DNA of 64,000 nucleotides from Desmodesmus armatus (GCA_007449985.2 VIIQ02000049.1:297952-361951), one strand, 5' to 3'. Counted from the stretch's first letter, positions 20,285-31,947 are shown. Translations and numbers: made by a program. The notes: generated by a model not told the origin, from the letters alone.

Positions 20285-23200
20285 AGAGGCTGAGCACCGC
20301 TCCACCTTCTACATCCCCTACTGGAATGTTCCGCTGCTGCGTGTGCTGGTGCCCCGCCAGCGCCAGTTTGCTGCTGACATCAAGGTCATCAATGAGTGCC
20401 TCGACCAACTCATTGCACTGGCACGTGCCAGCAGCGTACAGCAGGATGAGGAGGCTCTGCAGAACAGGGACTACACGCAGGTGTGTGGCTCTTAGAGAGA
20501 GGGGGGGGGGGCGGGGGGGGGGGGGGGGGCGCTGCTGGCATTTGATTTCTAAAAGCCTATCAAATGTGGTAGGACCTCTTTTGTGTGTGTGGGGGGGGGG
20601 GTGATGGGCTGCTGATATCAAGGTCATCAATGAGTGCCTCGACCAGCTCATGCACTGGCCAGCTCATGCACTGGCACGTGCCAGCTCATGCACTGGCACG
20701 TGCCAGCTCATGCACTGGCACGTGCCAGCATTGTACATCAGGAAGAGGATGCTCTGCAGAACAGGGACTTCACTCAGGTAGGTGGCTTAGAGAAGGGGCG
20801 GCTCAGGGGGGGTGCTCGCATTTGCTTTTAGAAAGCTAATCAGATGCGGACGGCTTCTGGTGTGTGTGTGTGTGGGGGGGTGCTGGTATGCTGACACGGC
20901 AGCTCATCGCTCTGGCACGTGCCAGCAGCTGATGGACCACACCGTGCCCTCAAGAGCTTTCGCATGCACTAGCTGACTCATTCATCAGCTTACTCATCCT
21001 CCGCTGCACTTTCTTGTTGTGATGTTTGTTCCCTGCAGCTTGCGGACCCCTCGCTGCTGCGCTTCCTGGTGGACATGCGGGGGGTTGACCCCGACGACAA
21101 ACAGCTGAGGGACGACCTCATGACCATGCTCATAGCAGGTGGGGGGGTGGGGGAGGGGGGGGTGAAGGTGGGGCCGGGGGGGGGGGTGGTGTGAAGGTGG
21201 TGGGGTGGGGGGAGGTGAAGGCAGACTGCCCGGAGCTGATGGACAACGTCATGAGCATGCCATGGCAGGTTATGTTGGGGGGCAGGGGGACAAGGAAGAG
21301 CTGAGGTGGTAGGGGGGGTGGTGTTGCCAGGAAGGAGGGGCAACAGGGTGTAGCACTGAATGACAATCTCACGGTCATGCTCACTGCGAGCAACAGTAGA
21401 CAGGGACAGTCTCTCCAGCGTCAAGCTCTGCTGATTGCAGTCCTTATTCAAGTGTGCTTCCTTTCTGTGATGGTAGGTTGGGGGTTGCCGCCACAGCTGG
21501 CAGCGCCCCCACCGACATAATGCTGTGCTGAATCTTCCGTGCTGTGCTGTGCTGTGTTGTGCTGTGCAGGTCACGAGACGACTGCTGCTGTGTTGACGTG
21601 GGCGCTGTTCTGTGTGGTGCAGAACCCCCAGGTGGAGGCTAAGCTGCTGGCAGAGATTGATGCAGTGGTGGGGGACAGGACACCAGGTGGGGGTAAAGAC
21701 ATGCGTGACATACCAATCAGGACTACAGTCAAAAATCAGATCAATAACAAAATAATAATCACTCAATAATAGGATCTTGAACCATGTATTTCAGCAAGCG
21801 TGGTTGCTTTGATCAAAGCTTTTTCAAGGCAGCAAACGTGATAGACATTTGTGTGTTGAGGGGGGGGGGGGACGGCCTGGGAGCTTCAGTCAGAACGGGG
21901 CTTCCAGCAGGGCTGAACACACACTAGAGATGGTGTCTGTATACCTGCACTACTCAATTTGTCTCCCTCTTCCCCCCCCCCCCCCGCCCCCGGGGTTCTC
22001 TGGTTGTGCAGGTCTTGAAGACATCAAGGCGTTGCCGTATGTGCGCCAGGCCCTAGCTGAGTCTCTGCGGCTGTACCCCCAGCCCCCACTGCTCATCAGG
22101 AGGGCACTGGCACCAGACACACTGCCACCAGGACTCAACGGAGACCCTGAGGGGTACCCCATTGGAGCAGGTGGGTGCTGGGGAGGTTTTGTGGTAGGAG
22201 GAGCCTTTGCAGGGGGTGGGCGGGTGGGGGTGGGGTGGGGGTGGGCGGGTGGGAGTGGGGGTGGGGGGTGCAAGGGAGGCGTGGTGGTGTTTGTGTGTGT
22301 GGGGGGGGGGGGGGGCGTGGGAGGAGAGCGGGAGCCCTGGCCCCTGCCACCAGGACTCAAGGGAGACCCTGAGGGGTACCCCATTGGAGCAGGTACAGGC
22401 AGGGGCTTGTGTGTGTGGGGAGGTGGGGGGATGCGGAGGAGACAAGGTGGTGGAAAAGATGGGAATTTTTCGAGGAGGTAGAGGTCTGCTTTTGAGGGGG
22501 GGCGGGAGGGGGGGGGGAGGGGGGGATGGATGAGGGGTGTGTGAGGGGCCCCGACACACTGCCACCGGGATTCAACGAGGACCCTGAGGGATACCCCATC
22601 GGAGCAGGTAAAGGGAGGTGGTGTGGTGGGGGTGGGGGGGGGGGGGTGGGGGGGAGCAAAGAAGAGAGGTGGTGGAAAGAGGGGAGGAAATTCAAGGAGG
22701 AAGAGGGTTGCTTTAAAGAGGAAAGGGGAGGTCTTCTGCTGAGGGAAAAAGGGTGGCCGGGATGGGGATGACGGGAGTGTGGGGCCCCAGACACACTGCC
22801 ACCAGGACCCAACAGAGACCCTGAGGGATACCCATTGGAGCAGGTGAAGCGAGGGGTTGGTATGGTGGAGGGGCGGGCATTCCGCACAGGAGGGGGGGGG
22901 GGCGGTGGGAGGTGTCCCTCTTTCGCGGTGTCGTAGAGTGTCCAAGCTCGTGACGTATGAAGGGCCTGTTGGCTGCATGTGTGGCATGTGTGCTTTGCAA
23001 CAACGGACCATCTTGTTCATGGCACAGCACCATACCTTTCAGTTGTGTTGTGTGAGTGCATACAGGTATGAGCTTGGCTCTACCATGCGCCCACCACATG
23101 GTTTGTGTGTGCCTCCCCCTCCCCCCCTCGTATTGATCCTGAAACTGGTTACACATGCACTCGCCACATGTTATGTGTGTGCCTCCCCCCCCCCCCCCTT

Positions 23201-24299
23201 GGCCCCCCAGGTGCTGACCTGTTCATCAGTGTGTGGAACCTGCACCACAGCCCCCACCTGTGGAAGGACCCAGACACTTTCAGGCCAGAGCGCTTCGAGG
23301 AGGTCAACACTAACCCTGACTTTGGGGGAAAGTGGGCAGGTGAGACTGTGACTTAGGGGAGGCCGCTGGGGCGAGGTGGGGGTGCGGCAAACACAACTGG
23401 AACCCATCACTAGCATCGTTGGTTGGACAGCAAAGGATGCCACATGCCATGGTGTGTGTGTGTGTTTGGGCCGGGGTTGAGGGGTGCTCTACAATGTGCC
23501 ATGCTTTCGGGAAGTAAATCTGTATCTGGCCATGTCGACTGGAAGTGCGCATACACCACATGTATGCTGTGTGTCTGCACACCTCAGGCTACCAACCCGA
23601 GGCAGGCCGTGGTGCCATGTACCCCAACGAGGTCTCATCAGACTTTGCCTTCATCCCCTTTGGAGGCGGTGCTCGCAAGTGTGTGGGCGACCAGTTTGCG
23701 CTGTTTGAGGCTACCGTGGCCTTTGCCATGCTGCTGAGGCGCTTCACATTCAGGCTGGCAGTACCTGCAGAGCAGGTTGGCATGGCAACAGGTGAGATGC
23801 GGCCCGGGGGTGGGGGGGGGGGTGCCGTAGTGTACCATGCAAGGCATGCTTATCCCTCTCCTCCGGGAATGCCTGTGGGCCACCATACGTACACTCACTC
23901 AAACGTTCGCTCACTCACTCAAACGTTTGCTCACTCACTCACTCACTCACTCACTCACTCACTCACTCACTCACTAACTTATGTGCCTGGTTAGTGATGC
24001 GGCTATGAGTGCCACTGCAACAAACCAGTTGCCCCAGCTTTTGAGCATGCATCATTACATGAGGCCCCAAGCCAAAGTTTTCAACGTTCCGCAGGTGCAC
24101 GGCACACAAGGGGTGTGTGCACATACTGTGTGTGCTTATCTATACTTGCCTACTCATACTATGTGTGCTTATCCACTTTCTTTCCGCAGGTGCCACGATA
24201 CACACAGCCAATGGTATGATGATGCGGGTCAGTCCCCGCCAGCAGCAGCAGTGCCAGCAGCAGCGGCAGGAGCCGGCGACAGCGACAGCAGCAGCGTAG
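16928..24299 (+). CDS. CYP97B: CYP97B cytochrome P450 (putative plastid carotenoid ring hydroxylase)
   Basis: Twelve exons give one frame of 644 residues: 16928-17394, 17812-17905, 18435-18578, 18874-18956, 19469-19602, 20287-20480, 21039-21138, 21570-21686, 22012-22170, 23211-23339, 23588-23791, 24190-24299. Residues 1 to about 85 are Arg/Ser/Ala-rich, a plastid transit peptide. P450 landmarks in order: the I-helix [12 protein letters not shown], ExxR in [14 protein letters not shown], and the heme loop [49 protein letters not shown] text (here KQLRDD) and LYPNE-like MYPNEV point to the CYP97B branch rather than CYP97A or CYP97C. CYP97 enzymes hydroxylate carotenoid rings in the xanthophyll pathway; the B branch is the least understood. 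Introns are rich in G/C runs and hold many decoy half-exons (separate entries). The C-terminus has a short Gln/Ala tail. Confidence 0.95.
17911..18118 (+). repeat. Poly-G-rich tract in CYP97B intron 2
   Basis: About 200 bases are almost purely G and A on the coding strand, with several runs of eight or more G, starting six bases after the exon 2 donor. Such a tract could form G-quadruplexes in the pre-mRNA. Confidence 0.85.
19229..19380 (+). repeat. Two decoy copies of the start of CYP97B exon 5
   Basis: The real exon 5 opens at 19469 after GCTGCGCAG with TGCTGTTGTGAACATGG. Copies with their own CAG acceptors open at 19229 (TGCTGTTTCGAACATGG) and 19334 (TGCTGTTTTGAACAGGG). The second keeps similarity as far as the GGCCTG of the real exon, then diverges. 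Confidence 0.85.
19805..19846 (+). repeat. Decoy copy of the 3' end of CYP97B exon 5
   Basis: ACACAGTCACCAGTCGTACA through CTCAAGG followed by GTGAGT repeats the last 42 bases and donor of exon 5 (real end 19602). A third, shorter remnant around GCTCAAGGGTGG lies near 19970-19985. Confidence 0.85.
20609..20777 (+). repeat. Decoy copy of the 3' part of CYP97B exon 6 with an internal 22-bp array
   Basis: The copy runs from CTGCTGATATCAAGGTCATC to AACAGGGACTTCACTCAG followed by GTAGGT. It duplicates the last 110 bases and the donor of exon 6 (real end 20480). Inside it the word AGCTCATGCACTGGCACGTG plus CC is repeated three times (20660-20727), each unit carrying the palindrome GGCACGTGCC. A shorter remnant (GCTCTGGCACGTGCCAGCAG) lies near 20910-20930. 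Confidence 0.85.
21231..21390 (+). repeat. Two degraded copies of the 3' end of CYP97B exon 7
   Basis: The real exon end (to 21138) is CTGAGGGACGACCTCATGAC followed by CATGCTCATAGCAG. Copies occur at 21231-21268 (GAGCTGATGGACAACGTCAT, then GCAG and a GT donor) and about 21352-21390 (ACTGAATGACAATCTCACGG, then ACTGCGAG with no donor). Confidence 0.75.
22343..22843 (+). repeat. Three tandem copies of the 3' end of CYP97B exon 9
   Basis: The real exon 9 ends at 22170 with codons for [17 protein letters not shown]. Copies at 22343-22392, 22551-22607 and 22787-22843 repeat this coding end plus a GT donor (GTACAG, GTAAAG, GTGAAG), separated by G/A-rich intron of about 150-180 bases. The first two keep the reading frame ([17 protein letters not shown] and [17 protein letters not shown]); the third has lost one base in the CCC before ATTGG. 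Confidence 0.9.
23891..23974. repeat. ACTC microsatellite in CYP97B intron 11
   Basis: CACTCACTCACT repeats, interrupted by AAACGTT(T/C)GCT twice near the left end, lie between exons 11 and 12. Confidence 0.9.
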
Positions 24300-24614
24300 G
24301 TTGATAGTTGTTGGGGCTGGATGGGGTATGGGAAGGGTTCGATTGTTGTTGCGGTGCTGTTGCGGGCCTGTGGATGATGTGAGCATTGTCAGTACAGCGC
24401 ATATCTTCAGATGGTGCAAAGGGGGGATGGAACTGCTGCTGCATTGCGCTGCCTCTGTGCTTTCATGTCCTCATGACTGGGTCTGGTCGACACACTTGTC
24501 TTGGATGTACTGTACTCAAACAAAAAGGACCGACATATTGTTGCTGAGAGTCTGGTCCTTCCTGCGGTGCATGAATCGGCTGGCATGCAAGCAGGACGGC
24601 AGCTGATGGCTGCT

Positions 24615-24619
24615 TGTAA
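24615..24619 (+). terminator. TGTAA polyadenylation signal of CYP97B
   Basis: GCTTGTAACAG lies about 315 bases after the P450 stop codon, a normal distance for an algal 3' UTR. Confidence 0.55.
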
Positions 24620-24639
24620 CAGACAGGTTTGCAATAAGC

Positions 24640-26175
24640 TGGTGGGTCAAGAGCCCAGTGTGCTGAGGTGCTGACAGGCCTTCACTGTCATCATGTGACG
24701 CATTGCCTGCAAGTAATGCCTGGTGATCATGACGAGGTCAGACCCGAATGGCCCGTTAAAAGGGTTCAGTGGCACCCAACGCATGGTAGTGTGCAGTGGT
24801 TCAGGTCTCATGGTGGATGTCAACGGCCTTGTCTTGTGTGTGGTTCGAACCATGTGAATTCACAATGCCTCAGTCCTGTGTGACATCAACCCCAGCTGCC
24901 TGCTTGGCAGACCCAGAGTCAGACCTGACAGCACCAGTGCTTGTGGCTTCATCAACCCTGCATGGGAGGGCAAACGCACGCTACAGATTGTGACAAATGC
25001 ACCAAATAACCGATTGAGGTACGCAGTGAAGTCCAGTGCCCGTGGATTGACTGCAAAGTGCAGTCCAGAATTGGTGCACGTCCCCCCTGCTGCAGCAGCT
25101 GTCAAGGCAAGCGAGGCTCAGCCGAGGTCAGTAACCTGTCTGAAACCGCAGCTAAGTCACATGGTTACTGGTGCCCATAGGGGGGATATAGCCATCCCTG
25201 TATACGGCACAGTACCAGGCCACATGTGGGAATGCCCTTGAAGCACTTGAAGGTTAGTGTATTGAGCCCTGTTGGGGTGGGATGTTACTGCACGTCATAT
25301 AACCCCAGTTGGCATGATGGGTGGCCCCTAGCATGCACCTGGTGGACCCCCCCCCCTGGCGGCTGCACAGCCAGCCGCAGCTATCACCAGGCTCACTTGT
25401 GGGTATTCAACTCTTGTGTATTCAGCTCTTGGGTATCCAACAACAGCCTTCCGCCGCAATTTTGATCGCTCAAATGATCTTCTGACCACAAGCACACCAT
25501 GCACAAAACAGATTGCACCCCCACCCCCCCCTTCAAAGGCTGCATAGGCACACAGATAGACAAAAGTTGACATTATTGACCAGAGCCACGCCAAGCGCCT
25601 GCTGGTTTGTTGCGAGCTGCATACAATGCTGACTACTGTTACAATTTGAATTTGGTTGAGTTTTGAAACCCTTGAGAACTATCGATGCAAGCATCCGTTT
25701 GCAGGTCTGCGCTGTGGTGGCTCCAGACAGACAGGGGTAGGGTGAGGGAGTGCAACAGGGTTGGTGGCGAGTGCGATTGCAGGTGTTGGTGGCTGACGTG
25801 AGCGGCATGTTGGTGGCTGAGGTGAGCGGCATCTTGGGGCATAATCACCACATTGCGCAGCAAGGCTCATGTAACCCTCATGGGGGATGACATGCTCACA
25901 GTGCACCGGACGAAACACATCCGCACAGTACACCAGCAGGCCATTGAGTTAAAAGGGTGCTGCAAACGTCTCCTGTGCAACGTCTGTGAGCACAGGCTGT
26001 TGCTGCTGGGTAACCCAAGCTGTTGCAGGGTTTGAACTCAGGGCAATCATGCAAGACCGAGCATTCAGGGGTCGTCGTGCGCTTGTAAGAACGCGTCCTT
26101 CAATAGCCTGTCAGCACAGTACTGCGTCCCCACCAGTGAGCACAGTTGAGGCCTGCAAAGATCCAGCTTGGCACC
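24640..26175. other. Intergenic sequence with no gene seen
   Basis: No conserved protein segment was found. A 26-bp near-repeat (GGTGGCTGACGTGAGCGGCAT and GGTGGCTGAGGTGAGCGGCAT, about 25787-25838) and three short repeats of CTTGTGGGTATTCAACT type (25396-25440) are present. The 3' part must hold the promoter of the next gene. Confidence 0.4.
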
Positions 26176-28858
26176 ATGCGGCCTGCGAAATACCGCGACA
26201 AGGTCAAGAAGGTAACAAACTTGCTCCACGATGTGTTTTCATGCTGCGGGGCAGCAGCAGCGTCTGTTTAACTCGGGGCAGCAGCACTAGTGCTGTGCAC
26301 TACGATGAATGCCTTACACACCACTCTCCGGGGCTGTGTTGGCAACTGTTACCTGTTGTTATGTGTCTTGTATGAGCATCTTTGTCGATGCATGCCTCAG
26401 GGCGCAGCTTAGCTGGCAGCACCCCTCACAGCTTGCTTGTCCCTGACACCCTGTCATCATGCCTGCAGATGCAGAACCATGTGTCGTGCCTCCAGTCGAG
26501 GGCCAAGTCTCTGCAGCGTGAGCAGAGCACGATTCAGCTGCAGGTGGATGTGTTTGAGGGCCTGCTCTGCGTTCGGGACGCATGGGCAGGTGTCATAAAG
26601 GCTGTGCTGCTGCCTGGCTGGGAATGTGACGAGCTACTGCATGTTGCACAGCAAGGCGCAGATGAAGAGCTGCAGAAGCTCCTGGTCGAGCGATCACAGG
26701 CCCCGGAGCACGTCCTGCAGCAGCTGCCACTGCTGCCCTCCTTCTCAGTCTCGCACGTTGACAGGTGCGCATGCAGCTGGTGTTTTGGCAGACGAGCAGC
26801 AGCAAACACACCCTCCTCTGCCTGCAGGGGTTGTGCAATCAACTGGCAGGCATTGTTTGACCAACAGCAGCTCATGCATGGGGAGGTGTGGCGATTGGGC
26901 ATCATTACTGGCGATGGTGACATGCATCATGGTGACTGCCGGTCAGCACTGGTATTGACACAGGGAGTGCATAAGGCATCACACTCGAGCAAAGCCATGT
27001 GCAGACACACATCATGCAACCAGCTGATCCATTAATGCCAACCCAACACAATCGTCATGTTTCAACCCAGGCGATTGAGCATCTTCACGCGCCACTGGAT
27101 AAAGCAACAAGGAGCCCAAACCGTGTGTGCGTGTGCTGTATCCTGTGCAGGGCCCTGCACAAGTCAGTCACGGGGCTGACCCCCGAGCAGGCAGCCAGGC
27201 AGTGGGTGGCTTACGTGAGTGACACCATGCAGCTGCTGGTCATGCACGCGCTGGACCCTGAGTTAGCAGATCCACTCCTGGATGCGCACATGAAAAACAT
27301 GGCCTCATGGCTGCTCAGCCTCTACTTCTTCAACACAGATGGTAAGGGGCTCAGCACGCATGCTGCAGTGTCAAGTGTTGTCACTAGCACCGCTGTCCAC
27401 CGACACTGTGCAACTGGATCACACCAATTGATTTTTGTACTCGTGTGAGATGGACCCATACCCACTCTACGGCAGCAGCACAGGTGTTGCCGCCCATAGG
27501 CAAAGCATGCATGCAACTGTCCTGCAGGGACGGCAGGTGGCCTGGTAGTGGTGCTGCCCATGCGCTTGCATATGATGCTGTGCTGAGCCTGCTGATGGCC
27601 TGGTGAGGTCGCATCAAACAAATTCAATCATCATTTGGAACTGTGGGGTCCAGTGTCTGCGCTGAACCTCACCACCCCATACGTAGTGTTTGACTAGGTC
27701 CATACCGTGATTACTATGGGTGTGTCTGTGCTGCAGTCGCCTTTGAGCTGCTCAGCATGAACCTGGTGACGATGCAGAAGCAGCCAGCACCAGCAGGACA
27801 CTGGCAAGCCGCACTGGCAGCAGCAAACCTCACGGAGCAGCAGCGCACGCAGATTGCAATGGCCAACCTCTTCTGCCAGCCCCGCTTGCGGCAGCTACAG
27901 CAGGAGCAGCAAGCCCTCATGCAGCAGCTGACAGAGCTCCACGAGAGCAGCAGCAGCAGCAGTGCAACGCAGGACAGCAGGACAGAGGCTGCAGCAGCAG
28001 CAGCTGCTGCAGGACAGCCAGGCCCCGGGTCTCCGCTGCTGCTGGGGCTGCTTGACCGCCCAGCGGGGTTCAAGTCAGAGGTCCCGGCTGGTGCTGCTGT
28101 CATGCTTGCCAGCGCGCGGTTACAGGCTTCCCTGGCTTCCTCCGTCAAGACAGAGGCGGAATGTACAGCAGGTGCATCAGATGTATCTCTGGGTGGTGCT
28201 GCTGCTGGCAGTATCGGCAGGAGTGGCAGCAGCGGCAGCGGCAGTGGGGGTGCGGCAGGGAGCAGTGCGAACCCTGCGGGTGACAGCAGCAATCACGCGC
28301 GGCAGCGGCAGATGGACCGGGCGAACGAGCTGACTCAGCAGATGGCCACCAACTGCCGTGCGTGGAGGATATTGACCAGCATGCGGGGGCAGTACAGTGC
28401 TGCGCTGCTGACACCGCTGCAGTTTGCCAAGATGGTGACTGCCGCGGCACCTTACCTGCTGATCGGTGCACCCATGTGAGTGCGGGGGTGGATGAGTGAG
28501 GGGGGTAGATACACAGGCACGTATTTGTCAGCACGACACTGAGGCTGTTCATATGACTGGTACAGTGAGGTTGGTTGGTGTGCTGACCAACATGTTGCAC
28601 GTGCAGAGAAGGGTCAGGGTCCCTGAGGCGCACCCAAGCATGCATTCCTGCACAGCGCCTCAGCAGTAGTGGCCAGTTGATTCATGTGCAGTACACATTG
28701 CACAGCATAAGGGCCGCCTCATAGCCTGTTTGGTCTCATTTCAAGCTTGTTTGTGCTGCTGCTGTGTTGCCGTTTGCAGCTACGACGAGGTCATTGCTGA
28801 AAACCAGACGCTGCTTGTATCAAAGAAGAAGGGTAGGGCCGGACGCCCTGACATTTGA
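26176..28858 (+). CDS. Leucine-zipper (bZIP-like) putative transcription factor
   Basis: Five exons give one frame of 446 residues: 26176-26211, 26469-26764, 27151-27341, 27737-28475, 28780-28858. The N-terminus MRPAKYRDKVKK joins MQNHVSCLQSRAKSLQREQS. This resembles the second half of a bZIP basic region (KYRxK) followed by a coiled coil with hydrophobic heptads running to FEGLLCVRDAW, as in chlorophyte bZIP proteins. The usual N-x7-R part of the basic region is missing because an in-frame stop lies 13 codons before the ATG; either an upstream exon is unseen or the protein cannot contact DNA in the normal way. The middle exon is helical and unlike anything I can name (SVTGLTPEQAARQWVAYV). 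The large fourth exon carries Gln-, Ala- and Ser/Gly-rich low complexity. The tail is KKKGRAGRPDI. The gene structure is firm, the function tentative. Confidence 0.65.
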
Positions 28859-31800
28859 GGATCTTCGTTCACCATTGCACGCGTGCAGCAGATCGCTATA
28901 TGTCGCACAGCTTGTGATACTACCCTATCAGACTCGCAACAGCCCGCTATTCCCTGGTATTCCCTCTGCGGCATGCAGCTGCAGGGTGCCTTTCCTTGTT
29001 GTGTTTGGGCCACTTACTTGCGGCACATGAGGGGTTGGTCTATGGTGTGTGCAAGCCGGGGGTGCGGGGGGGGGGGGTGCTTGTGTGGATATTGTGGCTG
29101 TCCCACCCATTTGGGTCACAAGGTTGTGGATACATCTGCATGGCGTGGTGAGGCGTCCGGCATGTCTGCGCCGCAAGCTAATTTGCTACAGACAGCTTCA
29201 TAGTGTGCCGCCATTTTATGCCATGCTGGGCCATGCCAAGCCATGCCATGCTCGGCCGTGCCGTGCCAAGCATGCTGTGCTTGGCCATGTACCTGCTGCA
29301 GATATTCAGAGAGGATGATGGTGATTTGTCGGCGTGTGATCAGCCTGCATCTGTGGTGTGTCTCTGATTCAGATTTGCTCCTCTGTCAGCCGTACGGTAG
29401 CCAGCCGTGTGCTGAATTAGCTGCTGAAGCCTGTACAGGATGGCGTGGCCGTGTTATCTGTTTCTGCTTTTTGCAGCTGCATACCCCAGTGTATGGTTTG
29501 CTGCAGTCAGGACCCTGGCAGCGTGCTAGCATCGTGTGCCACATATGTACTATGTGTGGCCTCCAGTTTCTCACATTATTGTGTGCCACATATGTACTGT
29601 GTGTGGCCTCCAGTTTCTCACATTATCGTGTGCCACATATGTACTGTGTGTGGCCTGAGGTGAACCATACAGTGTGTGTCTCTGTTCAGTGTCGTGGTGG
29701 CGTGGAGCTGCTAGTGCAGGACAGCTTCTGTCACAAAGTGTTGCTGATGTGTGCCGCAGCTTGCGGGAGGTACCTGATCTTTATTACTAGAGAGTCAGTC
29801 GTGCTGGGTGTTACCAAGTTGTGGCAAGGCAAGAGTTGGGGCTTGCTTGGGCCGCTGTGCTGGGTATGGTGCTGGTTGGGGCATTGGAGGTTGCCGCTAC
29901 ACACAAACTGGGGTTTCGGTTGACACATACACACACACTGCTCTCTAAGTGTGCGGAACCTGAGTCAACCCCACCGCACATTACCGCTTGGTGTTGTGTT
30001 GTATTGGGATGCTTCTTGGGTTTTCCAGCAGTGGGGAAAGTGCTTCAGATGCCTGTGTCGGACGGTTGGGGATGGCATATCTCATGGATGAGTCAATGTT
30101 GACAGGTCTGCACTGTTGTACTGCCGTGACTGTGAATGGAGAGTGCAGTATAAGTCGTGTGCCATGGTGATATCTGGCACCATCGTTTGAGGCTGTATCT
30201 GTCACATTTTGACACACAGCCAAGCCCTGGTTGGCTTATCCTGCTGCATCGCGTAGGCGCAATTCACTGCATCGGATGCTTGTGCTGGGAGTTGGGCAGG
30301 ATCCTTGGGCAAGATTCTGCCCACAGTACGGATGCTTTCTCTTGGGTTTCTTTTCGTGTGTGTTACCTTGCCTGCTTTGGGATACCTTGTTGTATGTGCC
30401 CTGAACTTCACCAGGCACTGCTCAAACATGACTCTTATGCACCCTTACGGGCCACCCAGTGGGACAGGCGTGCTGGGGTTTGGTTGTGTGGCTGGAACCA
30501 ACGTTGAGCTTGCTCAAAATCCCCCCCCGTGTGTCAACACGGCAGGCATGATTGACGACAGTGTGGTTGCTCGTGTGTTGTGGGTTTACCCACCTTTGTG
30601 CATGTGTCTTGCTTGCCGTCCTTGGCTGCTGACGAGTGGGCAGCATGCACCTACACGGTATGTACGAACCATGTTCCAGGCGGTTGGAGGTTTCGACAGT
30701 GAAGGCGTATGGCAGTTTCTGCATGTGGGCCGTGCCGCTGCCACATACATACATATCACACCTGAGCTATGGGGCTAGCCCAAGAGCAGGTGCCCGCCTT
30801 TGCTTACCACATCGAGGACAACTGTGGGGTGTTTGGTTTGCAGGAAGCATGTTGCGCAGCATGTCCTGTGAGGCAAAGCGATGCATTGTCAGTCCGGCGG
30901 TGCACTTCACTGCCCACCGCCTGCTGAGTGGTTGTGTCACAAGGCCCGTTTGCCCCCTGCTGCAGCGTATGTTGCTGAGGCAGTGCCACACACTAGAAGC
31001 CTAACATTTCTTGGCAACGAGACTTGATACCATACTGTAATAGGCCGTCAGGTTGCAAGGCCAATATTGAAGTATGGGCTTTGTATGAGCCTGAAACCCT
31101 GCGAGGGCATATGTTGCATATGTATCCGCCATGCAGTCCCTATGTCAGACATGTGGCTCCGCATGATGCCTGCGATCGTTGCAGCAGGACCACTCAGCAG
31201 TCAGGTTCTACCTTTCCAGCCAGCAGGTTCCAACTCCCAAAAGCACGGCACATCCGCCAGCATGTTCAACACATCAAATGACACCACTGATTGCCACCAG
31301 TTCACCCAAAACCACACTGCACTCATCAACAATGCAAGGGCTGGCCACACAGCCGTGCATTCTTGCACGCGCCTCTGTGGTCAGTCCTGTCAGCAAAACC
31401 GTCAGCAACATCAACATCCCAACGCACAATAGTCATCACCCTCAATGACACGATGGTAACACTCATCTCCCAGTCTCCCGGCTGCCTCCAGGGCCAGGTC
31501 GTGTCTGTACCAGCCTTGAGCACGCAACCCAGCACAAGCAGCACAGGGCACAGGGAACACTCCCTTCACCCCAGACAGCCAACACCCGCCTCCCTCAGTG
31601 CTGTACCACCGCACCTGTTGCAGAAAGCCGGCACCTCATCCCCACACACTGGTTGCCCCAAAGCCCGCTGGCTAGGACCCTGTCGTGCGCAAACTAGCTG
31701 TCACCCCCAGCACATACACAACACAGCAGCAGTGAGTTGGGCTGGCCCCCTGAGCTGACATTGCTGCCAAGCGATGCAGCCGTATTGGCAAGACAAACAC

Positions 31801-31947
31801 ACACATGTACGGCAGCTTAACCCCCGGGATGGCTGGTCAGAGGCCGTGTCGGCTGCTGTACCTGCTGCAGACCCCTGGAGGACCGGCAGCAGTACTAGCA
31901 CTGCATCTGCTGCTGCCATTAGCCCGGCGCTCACACATACACACTCT
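28859..31947. other. Long stretch with no gene recognised
   Basis: It lies between the stop codons of two convergent genes, so it includes their 3' UTRs. Open frames are scattered and lack conserved motifs. Repeats of GCCATGC type (29219-29290) and a 47-bp tandem repeat (29534-29657) are the visible structures. Confidence 0.4.
29534..29657. repeat. 47-bp tandem repeat, about 2.6 copies
   Basis: Units beginning GTGTGCCACATATGTACT start at 29534, 29581 and 29628. The first two are complete and nearly identical; the third breaks off after GTGTGGCCT. Confidence 0.9.

Noticed and set aside
16928..24299. Assignment of the P450 to CYP97A (LUT5) instead of CYP97B
   Set aside because: The text around [25 protein letters not shown] and the LPPG insert before the DLFISV strand fits the B branch; CYP97A lacks these.
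29534..29657. 47-bp repeats considered as a CRISPR-like array
   Set aside because: The copies are contiguous with no spacers and fewer than three, in a eukaryotic genome; a plain tandem repeat.
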